From: Streptomyces sp. S4.7
GTDB taxonomy: Bacteria > Actinomycetota > Actinomycetes > Streptomycetales > Streptomycetaceae
Direction: 5' to 3'
Length of the DNA: 64,000 bases
Assembly (NCBI RefSeq): GCF_010384365.1
Contig: NZ_CP048397.1
Location: forward strand, 1,240,001-1,304,000
The notes below the pieces were generated by a model that was not told the origin of the DNA, did not search any database, and saw only the letters and a list, made by a program, of their open reading frames with translations. A program made the position numbers and the translations under genes. Below, piece by piece: positions 16,797-25,191 of this stretch; the stretch's first letter is position 1, and every line of letters begins with the position of its first letter.

Positions 16797-17735
16797 TCAG
16801 GTGATGTCGTCGTAGCCGTTCACACGGCTCGTGCGGCTGCTGTCCGCCTGCTCGGGAAGGGCGGGCACCGCGGCGACCGGTTCGACACTCCCGACGCTCT
16901 CCGGGGTGTGGTCCAGGTCCGACGCCTCGTCGTCGTCCAGCTCCGCGTCCGGGTCCTTGCGGCGCCTGCGCCGGTCGTTGAGGAGCGAGAAGCCGACCGC
17001 GCCGAAGTAGAGGATGACGATGGGGCCCGCGAGCGCGAGCATGCCCACGGGGTCGGTCGTGGGGGTGATCACCGCGCCGAAGACGAAGACGCCCATGACG
17101 ACGCCGCGCCACCATCCGACCATCCGGCGGCCGGTGACGATGCCGGTCATGTTGAGCATGACCAGGACCAGCGGCAGCTCGAAGGCGAGACCGAAGACCA
17201 GCACCATCCGGGTGGTGAAGTCGAGGACCTCGTCGAGCGAGAGGATGTTGGACGAGCCTTCCGGCGTGAGGCTGATGAGCACCTTCACGCTGATCGGCAG
17301 GATGATGTAGGCCAGGTAGGCACCGGCCGTGAAGAGCGGCACCGCGCTCGCGACGAACGCGTACGTGTACTTCTTCTCGTTCTTGTGCAGGCCCGGGGCG
17401 ATGAACGCCCACAGCTGGTAGAGCCAGATCGGGCTGGCCACGATGATGCCGGCGGTGAGGCTGACCCGGATCGTCGTGGTGAACGGCGAGGTGAGGGTGT
17501 TGAAGGAGACGACCGCGCAGTTGCCGCCGTCGCTCTCCTGGAGCCCGTTCTCACACTTGGGGACCGACTCGGAGAGGAACGACATGATCTGCTCGCTGTA
17601 GAACACGGCCACGATCGTCACCACGACGATCGCGAGCAGCCCTTTCGACAGCCGGTTGCGCAGTTCACGGAGATGCTCCACGAGCGGCATGCGCCCCTCG
17701 GGATCCTTCTCTTCTGTGCGGGCAGACTTGGGCAA
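16797..17735 (-). CDS. tatC: Twin-arginine translocase subunit TatC
   Basis: Polytopic receptor of the Tat pathway for export of folded proteins. 312 residues with six hydrophobic segments; the N-terminus carries MPLVEHLRELRNRL, the conserved TatC signature, and later blocks include PIWLYQLWAFIAPGL and FGLAFELPLVLV. TTG start at 17735 follows a GATGAGGA ribosome site. The charged C-terminal extension (DDEASDLDHTPESV) is typical of actinomycete TatC. It follows tatA. Confidence 0.96.
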   Translation of the reverse strand: MPKSARTEEKDPEGRMPLVEHLRELRNRLSKGLLAIVVVTIVAVFYSEQIMSFLSESVPKCENGLQESDGGNCAVVSFNTLTSPFTTTIRVSLTAGIIVASPIWLYQLWAFIAPGLHKNEKKYTYAFVASAVPLFTAGAYLAYIILPISVKVLISLTPEGSSNILSLDEVLDFTTRMVLVFGLAFELPLVLVMLNMTGIVTGRRMVGWWRGVVMGVFVFGAVITPTTDPVGMLALAGPIVILYFGAVGFSLLNDRRRRRKDPDAELDDDEASDLDHTPESVGSVEPVAAVPALPEQADSSRTSRVNGYDDIT

Positions 17736-17802
17736 CCCACGTCCTCATCTCGTGCGGCAGGCCGTCACCGTGCCCGGTGCGTGCATCGGCCCAGGGGTCG
17801 GA

Positions 17803-18096
17803 TCAGCGCTTGGTCGAGTCGGTGGGCTCCGCGACGGGGCGCGAGCTGGTGACATCGCCGGGCGCGGCCTGGATGGTCCGGGGCGCGGGCTGGTCCGGGT
17901 CGGCGGAGGCGGTCGGCGGGTCCGTCGGAGCCGTGCCGCTCTTGTTCTCGTCGGACTTCATCGCCTTCGCCTCGCTCTTGAGGATGCGCGCCGACTTGCC
18001 GAGTGAACGGGCCATGTCGGGAAGCTTCTTGGCGCCGAAGAGCAGGATGATGACGACGAGAATAAGGATGATCTCGGTGGGGCCGAGCCTACCCAT
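17803..18096 (-). CDS. tatA: Sec-independent translocase subunit TatA
   Basis: 97 residues: an N-terminal membrane helix with GPTEIILILVVIILLFGAKK, the amphipathic helix LPDMARSLGKSARILKSEAK, then an acidic/proline-rich tail. MGRLG start at 18096 with GAAGG upstream, chosen over a longer frame to 18162 that would put 22 extra residues before the membrane helix. Forms the pore-like partner of TatC directly downstream. Confidence 0.95.
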   Translation of the reverse strand: MGRLGPTEIILILVVIILLFGAKKLPDMARSLGKSARILKSEAKAMKSDENKSGTAPTDPPTASADPDQPAPRTIQAAPGDVTSSRPVAEPTDSTKR

Positions 18097-18305
18097 AGCG
18101 ATTACCTTCTTCACCGAGGCGACAGGGGGTCTGCGACGACGACCGGACATCTGGCCGAGCATCGTGCTGGCAGCGATCGTAACCCGCAGGGGTAAACGCA
18201 GGGCAATGCCTGTGCGTACTCCCTACGACGCGGCCCCCGCCTCCAGTCCGGGACCGCTTCGTCAGCCTACCGCCCGAACTGACGATGGAGGGAGGGTGCA
18301 TTCAT

Positions 18306-18503
18306 TTATCGGACGGCGTCCCCGGTCCGCGCGAGATGGGTGGCGGCCACCTCCAGCTCCTCTGCCGCCCGGTTGATCCGCCGTGTGGTGGAGGCGACCT
18401 GGTGACCGAGGCGCTGGGCCTCGACGAAGACCCGGATCGCGAGGACGCCGAGCACGGCGATCCCGCAGAACCCGAGAGCGATGGCGAGCATGGGCCAGAA
18501 CAT
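18306..18503 (-). CDS. Small single-pass membrane protein, function unknown
   Basis: 65 residues; an N-terminal membrane helix (MLAIALGFCGIAVLGVLAIRVF) followed by an amphipathic helix rich in Arg/Glu (TTRRINRAAEELEVAATHLA). I recognise no enzyme motif. It lies between the zinc-ribbon gene and tatA in the same orientation, and the layout resembles DUF948-like small membrane proteins. Coding is supported by its clean helix architecture and start position rather than by a known family. Confidence 0.65.
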   Translation of the reverse strand: MFWPMLAIALGFCGIAVLGVLAIRVFVEAQRLGHQVASTTRRINRAAEELEVAATHLARTGDAVR

Positions 18504-18557
18504 GCCAGGAGCCTTTCCGCTGCGCCTGTCCGGTGGATCAGGCTGGATCAGCGCTTG

Positions 18558-18842
18558 CTAGGGGGTCGAATGCAGGCGCAGCGTCCGTACGCCGCCCCCG
18601 GTGAGCAGCTCCACGATGCGCTCGCCCGCGGGTTTGCGTACCGCCGTCTCGCACTCGGGGCAGGTGAACGAGTAGAAGGTCGTACGGCTGCTGGCGCCGA
18701 TCGCCAGCCGCAGCGCTCCGGCCGAGAGCTCGAACCGGGCCCGGCACTGGGGGCAGGAGGCCTGGAAGAGGACGGGCACCATGGCCGCCGGAGCGGAGAA
18801 ACCAGTCATCACGGACAAATCCCCCAATTTCCCTGGTTTCAC
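18558..18842 (-). CDS. Zinc-ribbon protein of unknown function
   Basis: Two CxxC pairs 35 residues apart (SCPQCRARFELS and FTCPECETAVRKP) make a treble-clef or rubredoxin-like zinc site, followed by ERIVELLTGGGVRTLRL. 94 residues if started at the GTG 18842, which overlaps the pafC stop by 4 bp; ATG at 18809 or 18785 are possible later starts. Overlap with pafC suggests coupled translation and a link to the pafBC regulators, but no function can be given. Confidence 0.7.
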   Translation of the reverse strand: MKPGKLGDLSVMTGFSAPAAMVPVLFQASCPQCRARFELSAGALRLAIGASSRTTFYSFTCPECETAVRKPAGERIVELLTGGGVRTLRLHSTP

Positions 18843-19804
18843 CGGTTCGTGTCGTCGCTGTCGTACGCCGCCAGCGCCTCGCCCGCCGCCCGGCGCGCGC
18901 TCTCCGCCAGCTCCGGCGGGGACGCGATACGGCCGTCCCGGCCCAGCCGCAGCGCGAGGCGCCGCAGCGAGGCCGGCGCCGGGGTGCGCAACGTGATCCG
19001 CAGCCCCCCGTCGAAAAGCTCCTCCGCGCTGTCGTGCGGGTAGTACTCGGCGACCCAGCGCCCGCCGGGCCCGACCTCGACCACCACCTCGGGATCGTCG
19101 GCCGACGGCTGGACCAGCCCCTCCGACAGATCACGCAGCTCCAGCTCAGGCGGCGCGGCCGGCGCGTCCAGCAGCTTGATCTCGGCGACCCGGTCCAGCC
19201 GGAACGTACGCCGCGCCTCGGAGAGCCGGCACCACGCCTCCATGTACGTGTGGCCCACCGCGAACAGCCTGATCGGATCGACCTCGCGCTCGGTCAGCTC
19301 GTCCCGCGCCGGCGAGTAGTAACGCAGCCACAGCCTGCGCCGCTCCGAGATCGCCCGGTCCACATCGGCGAAGACACCGCCCTCGGACTCGAAGGTCACC
19401 GAGAGCCGGGAGCTGGCACCCGCCACCTCCCCGGCGGCGGCCTCCAGCTTCGCGGTCGCGCGCAGCAGCGCCTGCCGGTCGCTCTCCCGGAGCCCCGGCA
19501 GCGTCGCGACGGCGCGGGCGGCCACCAGCAGCGCGGTGGCCTCGTCCGCGGCCAGCCGCAGCGGCTCGGCCACGTCGTCCGGGTTGTGCCACCAGATGCG
19601 GTCGCCGTCGGTGTCGATGTCGAGCAGGTCCCCGCCGCGGAAGCTCGTCCCGCACATGGGCAGCACGTCGAGGTCGGAGATCAGCTCGTCCTCGGTGATC
19701 CCGAAGGCACGGGCGACATCCTGGACGTGCGCGCCGGGACGCTCCCGCAGATACGTCACCAGCGAGAGCATCCGGCGGGTCTGGTCGATGGCGTTGGCTG
19801 CCAT
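18839..19804 (-). CDS. pafC: WYL-domain transcriptional regulator PafC
   Basis: Partner of PafB in the PafBC transcription factor, known in mycobacteria as the LexA-independent activator of DNA-damage genes. 321 residues: N-terminal winged HTH (AHVQDVARAFGITEDELISD), then a WYL domain (VGHTYMEAWCRLSEARRTFRLDR) and a WCX C-terminal domain (LRRLALRLGRDGRI). It starts 18 bp after the pafB stop; the operon order is pafB-pafC-zinc ribbon. Confidence 0.93.
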   Translation of the reverse strand: MAANAIDQTRRMLSLVTYLRERPGAHVQDVARAFGITEDELISDLDVLPMCGTSFRGGDLLDIDTDGDRIWWHNPDDVAEPLRLAADEATALLVAARAVATLPGLRESDRQALLRATAKLEAAAGEVAGASSRLSVTFESEGGVFADVDRAISERRRLWLRYYSPARDELTEREVDPIRLFAVGHTYMEAWCRLSEARRTFRLDRVAEIKLLDAPAAPPELELRDLSEGLVQPSADDPEVVVEVGPGGRWVAEYYPHDSAEELFDGGLRITLRTPAPASLRRLALRLGRDGRIASPPELAESARRAAGEALAAYDSDDTNR

Positions 19805-19822
19805 GGTGTGTACGAGTTCCCC

Positions 19823-20779
19823 TCAGACCTTGGCCACGGCGCGCAGCCGGTCCACGACATCGGCCCGCAGATCCGCGGGCTCCAGCACGACCACGTCGGG
19901 GCCGAACTCCACCAGCCAGGCGTCCAGGCCATGACCGTACGGGATCTCCAACTCGTCCCAGCCGTCGCCCAGTTCCCGCGACGACACCGCCCGGGCACGC
20001 AGCGGGTAACCGCAGTCGGAGCGAAGCCGGATCAGCGCCGAACGCGTCGCCGTCTCACCCGCCCAGCTCTCGACCGTCTCACGCACCGTGACCACATCGG
20101 GTACGGGAGCGGTGAAGCCACCGGGCCTGGAACGGACCCGGCCGGTGATCCGCGAGAGCCGGAAGACCCGCTCCGCCCGGCGCTCCCGGTCCCAGCCGGC
20201 CAGATACCAGTGCCCGCGCCAGCACTCCAGCGTCCACGGCTCCACCTGGCGCTGCTCGGGCTTGGCGGCGTTGGCCTTGCGGTAGTCGAAGACGACCGGC
20301 CGGCGGTCCCGGCAGGCGAGCATCAGCGGCTCGAACGCCGCCTCGTGGACGGGGATGCGCGGCTCCAGGGCGCTGTGGTGCGCCTCGTACGAATCCTCCG
20401 CCTCGGGCATTCCCGCGGCCCGCAGCTTCTGCAGCGCGCCGCTGGCGGCGCCCGCCAGACGCGCCTGCTGCCAGACCTTCGCGGCGAGTCCGAGCGCCGC
20501 GGCCTCCTCGGCGTCCAGCGTGATGGCCGGGAGACGGTTGCTGTCCCGGCGGGCCAGATATCCGGTCTCGCCGTCCAGATTCTCCACCGTCTCGATGACC
20601 AGGCCGAGTTCGCGCAGATCGTCCTTGTCCCGCTCGAACATCCTGTTGAAGCTGTCGTCGGAGCCGGCTTCCAGATACGCCTCGATGGACTCGCGCAACT
20701 CGCGCTTGCTGAGCGGGCGCCGCGTACCGAGCAGGCACAGCGCGAGATTCATCAACCGCTCGGCCTTGGCAATGGCCAT
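19823..20779 (-). CDS. pafB: WYL-domain transcriptional regulator PafB
   Basis: DNA-damage-response regulator that works with PafC. 318 residues; HTH region MAIAKAERLMNLALCLLGTR and KRELRESIEAYLEA, then a WYL domain (WTLECWRGHWYLAGWDRERRAERVFRLSRI) and a C-terminal WCX domain. The ATG at 20779 is preferred to the upstream 20812 start because family conservation begins at MAIAKAERL and an AGGG lies 6 nt upstream. Confidence 0.93.
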   Translation of the reverse strand: MAIAKAERLMNLALCLLGTRRPLSKRELRESIEAYLEAGSDDSFNRMFERDKDDLRELGLVIETVENLDGETGYLARRDSNRLPAITLDAEEAAALGLAAKVWQQARLAGAASGALQKLRAAGMPEAEDSYEAHHSALEPRIPVHEAAFEPLMLACRDRRPVVFDYRKANAAKPEQRQVEPWTLECWRGHWYLAGWDRERRAERVFRLSRITGRVRSRPGGFTAPVPDVVTVRETVESWAGETATRSALIRLRSDCGYPLRARAVSSRELGDGWDELEIPYGHGLDAWLVEFGPDVVVLEPADLRADVVDRLRAVAKV

Positions 20780-20853
20780 CGACGCCCTACACCTCATTTG
20801 ATAGTGCCGCATCCGCGCGTCGACCGTACCGCCCGGGGGTCCCGCGGTAAAAG

Positions 20854-20887
20854 CCGAGGGCCCACGCCGGACAGCATGGGCCCTCGG
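20854..20887 (-). terminator. Terminator after the single-domain FKBP gene
   Basis: CCGAGGGCCCA (20854-20864) pairs perfectly with TGGGCCCTCGG (20877-20887) over a 12-nt loop, 26 bp downstream of the FKBP stop and before pafB. Confidence 0.7.
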
Positions 20888-20913
20888 TGTGTCCGTGAGT
20901 GACCGGACGTAGG

Positions 20914-21288
20914 TCAGACAGCGACCAGATCGCAGACGAAGATCAGCGTCTCGCCGGGGGCGATCGCCCCGCCACCCGCGCCACGCTCGCCGTAGGCGAG
21001 GTGCGAGGGAATCGTCAGCTGACGACGGCCGCCGACCCTCATGCCCTCGACGCCCTTGTCCCAGCCGGAGATGACCTGTCCCTGACCGAGCTGGAACTGG
21101 AGCGGCGTACCGCGGTTCCAGGAGGCGTCGAACTCCTCACCGGTGGAGAAGGCCACACCCACGTAGTGGACGGAGACGGTGTCGCCCGACTTGGCGACGG
21201 CACCCTCGCCCTCCCAGATGTCCTTGATCTCCAGGTCGACCGGCGGCTCGCCACCCGGGAAGTCGATCTCGGGCTTCTCGATGCTCAC
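20914..21288 (-). CDS. FKBP-type peptidyl-prolyl cis-trans isomerase (cytoplasmic)
   Basis: 124 residues forming a single FKBP domain: SVHYVGVAFSTGEEFDASW, the active-site run VISGWDKGVEGMRVGGRR, IPSHLAYGERGAGG and TLIFVCDLVAV. No signal peptide. GTG start at 21288 with AGAGGAG upstream. It catalyses proline isomerisation; its position next to the larger lipoprotein FKBP and pafA is conserved in the streptomycete loci I know. Confidence 0.95.
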   Translation of the reverse strand: MSIEKPEIDFPGGEPPVDLEIKDIWEGEGAVAKSGDTVSVHYVGVAFSTGEEFDASWNRGTPLQFQLGQGQVISGWDKGVEGMRVGGRRQLTIPSHLAYGERGAGGGAIAPGETLIFVCDLVAV

Positions 21289-21331
21289 TGAACTGCTCCT
21301 CTAAATGATGAACGGGGCAACCGGGACAGTC

Positions 21332-22267
21332 TTACACCTTCGCCAGGATGTCCACGGCGAACACCAGAGTGGAGTTCTTGGGGATGCCCTGCTGCTCCTT
21401 GTCACCGAACGCCTGGGCCGGCGGGATGACGACCAGCACACGGCTGCCGACCTTCTTGCCGACGACGCCGTCCTTCAGCCCCTTGAGGGTGAGCTGCGGC
21501 AGCGGGAACGTCACGGTCTTGCCGTTCTTGTACGTGCTGTCGAACGTCTTGGCGTCCTTCCACAGCAGCGCCTCGTAGTTCAGCACCACCGAGTCCGTCT
21601 CCTTGACGACCTCGCCCTTGCTCTCCAGCACGTAGTTGGAGACGAGCTTCTTCGGCGGGTCCGTCTTCGGCACCGTGACCTTGGGCGCCTTGCCGTCCGC
21701 GTTGACCCCGACCTTCGGCAGATCGATGTTGTCCTGCGCGACCTCGCTGCCCTTGGCGGTGGTCGGAACCTGCGTCGCCTTCAGGATGTCGACGACGAAG
21801 ACCAGCGTGGCGTTGGGCTTGATGTCGCCCTGGCCCTGCGCCCCGTAACCCAGCTCCGGCGGGATGCCGAGCGCGACACGGCTGCCGACCTTCTGGCCCT
21901 CCAGACCCTTGTCCCAGCCCTGGATAACCATGCCGGCGCCCAGCGTCAGATCGAAGGGGGCCTTGCGGTCGAAGCTGTTGTCGAACGGCTTGGCCGAGTC
22001 CCACGACTGCCCCAGGTAGTTGACCTGGATCGCGTCACCCTTCTTGAGCTTCGCGCCGTCGCCCTCGCTGATGACATCGGTCTGAAGCTCCTTCGGCGGC
22101 TTGCCCTCCCCTTTCCCCAGGGTCGGCTTCTCACCGAACTTGGCGCCCGCGGTGATCTCGGGAAGCCCGTTCTTGGACGAGGTTGAGTCGGAGCCTCCGT
22201 CGTCACCGCATGCCGCCGTGGACAGCAGCAGTAGGGGGATGACGATGAGGCCGGCAAGTCGGCGCAC
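21332..22267 (-). CDS. Lipoprotein with two FKBP-type isomerase domains
   Basis: 311 residues. Signal peptide with lipobox STAAC (Cys20), then a first FKBP domain (about 70-170; VNYLGQSWDSAKPFDNSF, MVIQGWDKGLEGQKVGSR) and a second, more divergent one (about 205-311; LNYEALLWKDAKTFDSTY, LKGLKDGVVGKKVGSR). The second lacks the usual GWD tryptophan and may be a non-catalytic chaperone unit. GTG at 22267 follows GAGGAATTC. Expected on the outer face of the membrane, helping fold exported proteins. Confidence 0.93.
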   Translation of the reverse strand: MRRLAGLIVIPLLLLSTAACGDDGGSDSTSSKNGLPEITAGAKFGEKPTLGKGEGKPPKELQTDVISEGDGAKLKKGDAIQVNYLGQSWDSAKPFDNSFDRKAPFDLTLGAGMVIQGWDKGLEGQKVGSRVALGIPPELGYGAQGQGDIKPNATLVFVVDILKATQVPTTAKGSEVAQDNIDLPKVGVNADGKAPKVTVPKTDPPKKLVSNYVLESKGEVVKETDSVVLNYEALLWKDAKTFDSTYKNGKTVTFPLPQLTLKGLKDGVVGKKVGSRVLVVIPPAQAFGDKEQQGIPKNSTLVFAVDILAKV

Positions 22268-22324
22268 GAATTCCTCAGATCTCAGACGGAAGGTTAAGTT
22301 CCTCGACACTCTAGGGCGTGGCAA

Positions 22325-22353
22325 GGGCCCCGCACGAGAAACGTACGGGGCCC
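22325..22353 (-). terminator. Terminator after pafA
   Basis: GGGCCCCG (22325-22332) pairs with CGGGGCCC (22346-22353), with extra pairing toward the loop, 38 bp beyond the pafA stop. Confidence 0.6.
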
Positions 22354-22391
22354 GAGTCGTGTTCCGGTCCTCAGGTGTCAACCGCCGGCGG

Positions 22392-23753
22392 TCACATACC
22401 GGCGATCAGTTTCTCCACCCGGTCGTCCACCGAGCGGAACGGGTCCTTGCACAGCACGGTGCGCTGCGCCTGATCGTTGAGCTTGAGATGGACCCAGTCG
22501 ACGGTGAAGTCCCGCCGCTGTTCCTGGGCCCGCCGGATGAAGTCTCCGCGCAGCCGCGCCCGGGTGGTCTGCGGGGGCACCGACTTGCCCTCGAAGATCT
22601 TCATGTCGTTGCAGATCCGGGCCGCCTGGCCGCGCTTCTCCAGCAGGTAGTAGAGCCCCCGGCGGCGGTGGATGTCGTGGTAGGCGAGGTCTATCTGGGC
22701 GACCCGCGGGTGGGACATGGTCATGTTGTGCTTGGCCCGGTAGCGCTCGATGAGCTTGTACTTCATGACCCAGTCGATCTCGGTACCGATCCGGTCCAGG
22801 TCCTCGGCCTCGATCGCGTCGAGCGTACGGCCCCAGAGCTCCAGCACCTGCTCGACGGTGCCGGTACGGATGCCCCGGCGGTCGACGAAGTCCACCGCCT
22901 TCTCGTAGTACTCCCGCTGGACCTCGATCGCGGACGCCTCGCGCCCGCTGGCCAGGCGCACCTTGCGCTGACCCGTGATGTCGTGGCTGACCTCGCGGAT
23001 CGCCCGGATCGGGTTCTCCAGGGTGAGGTCACGCATGACCGTGCCCGCCTCGATCATGCGCAGCACGAGATCCGTGGCACCGACCTTGAGGAGCATCGTC
23101 GTCTCGGACATGTTCGAGTCGCCGACGATGACATGCAGCCGTCGGTAGCGCTCCGCGTCGGCGTGCGGTTCGTCACGGGTGTTGATGATGGGACGGGAAC
23201 GGGTGGTGGCGGAGCTGACACCCTCCCAGATGTGCTCGGCGCGCTGACTGACGCAGTAGACCGCTCCGCGCGGAGTCTGCAGCACCTTGCCCGCGCCGCA
23301 GAGGAGCTGCCGGGTGACGAGGAACGGGATGAGGATGTCCGCGAGCCGGGAGAATTCCCCGTGGCGGGCGACGAGGTAATTCTCGTGGCAGCCGTAGGAG
23401 TTTCCAGCCGAATCGGTGTTGTTCTTGAACAGATAGACGTCGCCCGCGATTCCCTCCTCGTGCAGGCGGCGTTCGGCGTCGACGAGCAGGCCTTCCAGAA
23501 TGCGCTCGCCCGCCTTGTCGTGCGTGACCAGTTCGGTCACGTTGTCGCATTCGGGTGTCGCGTATTCCGGATGCGATCCCACGTCGAGGTACAGGCGGGC
23601 GCCGTTCCGCAGGAAGACGTTGCTGCTGCGGCCCCATGACACAACACGGCGGAAGAGGTAGCGCGCCACTTCGTCAGGTGACAGCCGGCGCTGTCCCCTG
23701 AAGGTGCACGTGACGCCGTACTCGTTCTCCAGCCCGAAAATGCGGCGGTCCAT
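22392..23753 (-). CDS. pafA: Pup-protein ligase PafA
   Basis: ATP-dependent ligase (glutamine-synthetase fold) joining the C-terminal Glu of Pup to substrate lysines. 453 residues; [18 protein letters not shown] with the metal-binding Glu, [17 protein letters not shown] with the catalytic Asp, [17 protein letters not shown], and [21 protein letters not shown], all PafA/Dop hallmarks. The short C-terminal domain contains [20 protein letters not shown], which binds Pup. Separated by 9 bp from the upstream MFS gene, so probably cotranscribed with it. Confidence 0.97.
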   Translation of the reverse strand: MDRRIFGLENEYGVTCTFRGQRRLSPDEVARYLFRRVVSWGRSSNVFLRNGARLYLDVGSHPEYATPECDNVTELVTHDKAGERILEGLLVDAERRLHEEGIAGDVYLFKNNTDSAGNSYGCHENYLVARHGEFSRLADILIPFLVTRQLLCGAGKVLQTPRGAVYCVSQRAEHIWEGVSSATTRSRPIINTRDEPHADAERYRRLHVIVGDSNMSETTMLLKVGATDLVLRMIEAGTVMRDLTLENPIRAIREVSHDITGQRKVRLASGREASAIEVQREYYEKAVDFVDRRGIRTGTVEQVLELWGRTLDAIEAEDLDRIGTEIDWVMKYKLIERYRAKHNMTMSHPRVAQIDLAYHDIHRRRGLYYLLEKRGQAARICNDMKIFEGKSVPPQTTRARLRGDFIRRAQEQRRDFTVDWVHLKLNDQAQRTVLCKDPFRSVDDRVEKLIAGM

Positions 23754-23762
23754 GTCTGAACA

Positions 23763-25034
23763 TTACGCCTGATGGCCTGAGCTGAAACCGTGTTGGGCCG
23801 CACCGTTGCGATCATTTTCGTATCCGGCTTCGCCGGTCGTCTCACTTCCCGCGCCCTCCACGGGTGCCGCGAGGACCCCGCGGGTCGCCAGCAGGACCAG
23901 CAGCGCGGCCACACCGCCCGCCCCCGCGACGGCGAAGCCGGCCGGTGTCCCCTCGAACTCGACGGCCGGGCCGGCCACCCCCGTACCGAACGCGGCACCG
24001 ACACCGAAGGTGGTCACGAGCCAGGAGAACGCCTCCGTGACCGTCCCGCGCGGGGCGTGCCGGTCGACGACGATGAACGCGCAGGCCAGCGCGGGCGCCA
24101 GGAAGACACCGGAGAGTGCGGCGAGCGCCGTCATGGCCACCACGCCCGGAGTGAGCGTCAGGGGCAGATAGCCGGCGGCGAGCAGCGCGGTGATCCACAG
24201 CAGCCGGCGTTCGGGGGTGCCGGTCCACTGCCTGGCCCCGTACACGAGACCGCCGAGCAGCGCGCCGAGGCCGAGGGCGGCCATCAGCCAGCCGTACACG
24301 GACTCGCGGCCCTGGTCGTCGGCGTACGCCACGCCCGCGACGGTGATGGAGCCGAGCGCCAGACCGATGAAGAGGAAGGCCGCGAGGAGCGCGAGGAGTC
24401 CCGGTGAGCGCAGTGCGCCGAGCCAGTGCGCCTCCCGGGGCGCGGACCGCCAGGCACGCGAGGGCTTGGAGAGCACGACGGTGAGCGCGCCGAGGACGCC
24501 GATGCCGTTGATGACCAGAAGGGCGGCGGCCGGGGACCAGAGGGCCACGAGGAGGGTGACGAACAGCGGGCCCGCCGTGAACATCACCTCCTGCGCCACG
24601 GCGTCCATGGCGTACGCCCGGTGCACCCGGTCCTCCCGGCCGAGGACGCTGGGCCACAGGGCCCGCAGTCCGCCTTCGAGGGGCGGGGTGAAGAAGCCGG
24701 CGACGACCACCGCCGCGTACGCCAGGACCAGCGGCTCGATTCCGGTCACGGCGAGGAACACCATGCCGAGGGCGGAGACGAGCGCGGCGGGGAGCTGGAC
24801 GCGCGGCTGGCCGACCATGTCGACGGCGCGGCCGAGCAGGGGCTGGCCGATCGCGGTGGACAGCCCGTAGGCGGCGGCCAGGGCGCCCGCGAGTGTGTAG
24901 CTGCCTCCCGCGTCACGGGTGAACAGGACGATGGCGATATGACCGGTGGCGCTGGGCAGGCGCCCGACGAGCGTGCCGGCGAGCAGCCGTGCGGCGTGCG
25001 GCGCCCTGAGAATGTCCACATAGCCTGCGGCCAT
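23763..25034 (-). CDS. MFS transporter (sugar-efflux-like, 12 membrane segments)
   Basis: 423-residue major-facilitator protein. Landmarks: LLAGTLVGRLPSATGHIAIV, GLSTAIGQPLLGRAVDMVGQPR (the helix 2-3 loop motif), GFFTPPLEGGLRALWPS, and the repeat of helices in the second half. The ATG at 25034 has GGGGAGTC upstream. Divergent from a LacI-family gene with a shared operator-like inverted repeat, so it is probably repressed by that regulator. Substrate unknown. Confidence 0.88.
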   Translation of the reverse strand: MAAGYVDILRAPHAARLLAGTLVGRLPSATGHIAIVLFTRDAGGSYTLAGALAAAYGLSTAIGQPLLGRAVDMVGQPRVQLPAALVSALGMVFLAVTGIEPLVLAYAAVVVAGFFTPPLEGGLRALWPSVLGREDRVHRAYAMDAVAQEVMFTAGPLFVTLLVALWSPAAALLVINGIGVLGALTVVLSKPSRAWRSAPREAHWLGALRSPGLLALLAAFLFIGLALGSITVAGVAYADDQGRESVYGWLMAALGLGALLGGLVYGARQWTGTPERRLLWITALLAAGYLPLTLTPGVVAMTALAALSGVFLAPALACAFIVVDRHAPRGTVTEAFSWLVTTFGVGAAFGTGVAGPAVEFEGTPAGFAVAGAGGVAALLVLLATRGVLAAPVEGAGSETTGEAGYENDRNGAAQHGFSSGHQA

Positions 25035-25077
25035 GACTCCCCTTCTCTCCCCCGGTTCACCCGGCACAGCCAAGTTT

Positions 25078-25104
25078 TACGTATAACTTCCGGTGTCATA
25101 CGTA
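25078..25104. promoter_or_regulatory. Candidate LacI-family operator between the MFS and lacI-type genes
   Basis: ACGTAT (25079-25084) and ATACGT (25098-25103) form an inverted repeat with a 13-bp spacer; each arm lies in a self-complementary TACGTA core. It is 44 bp from the MFS start and 88 bp from the regulator start. Confidence 0.5.
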
Positions 25105-25191
25105 CCATGTCGGCAGCCCGCGGGTCCACAGACTTGACGGGGCGCACGGTCCTGCGCCCGCCCGCGGCAGTCACCACGGAGGACGACGCCC

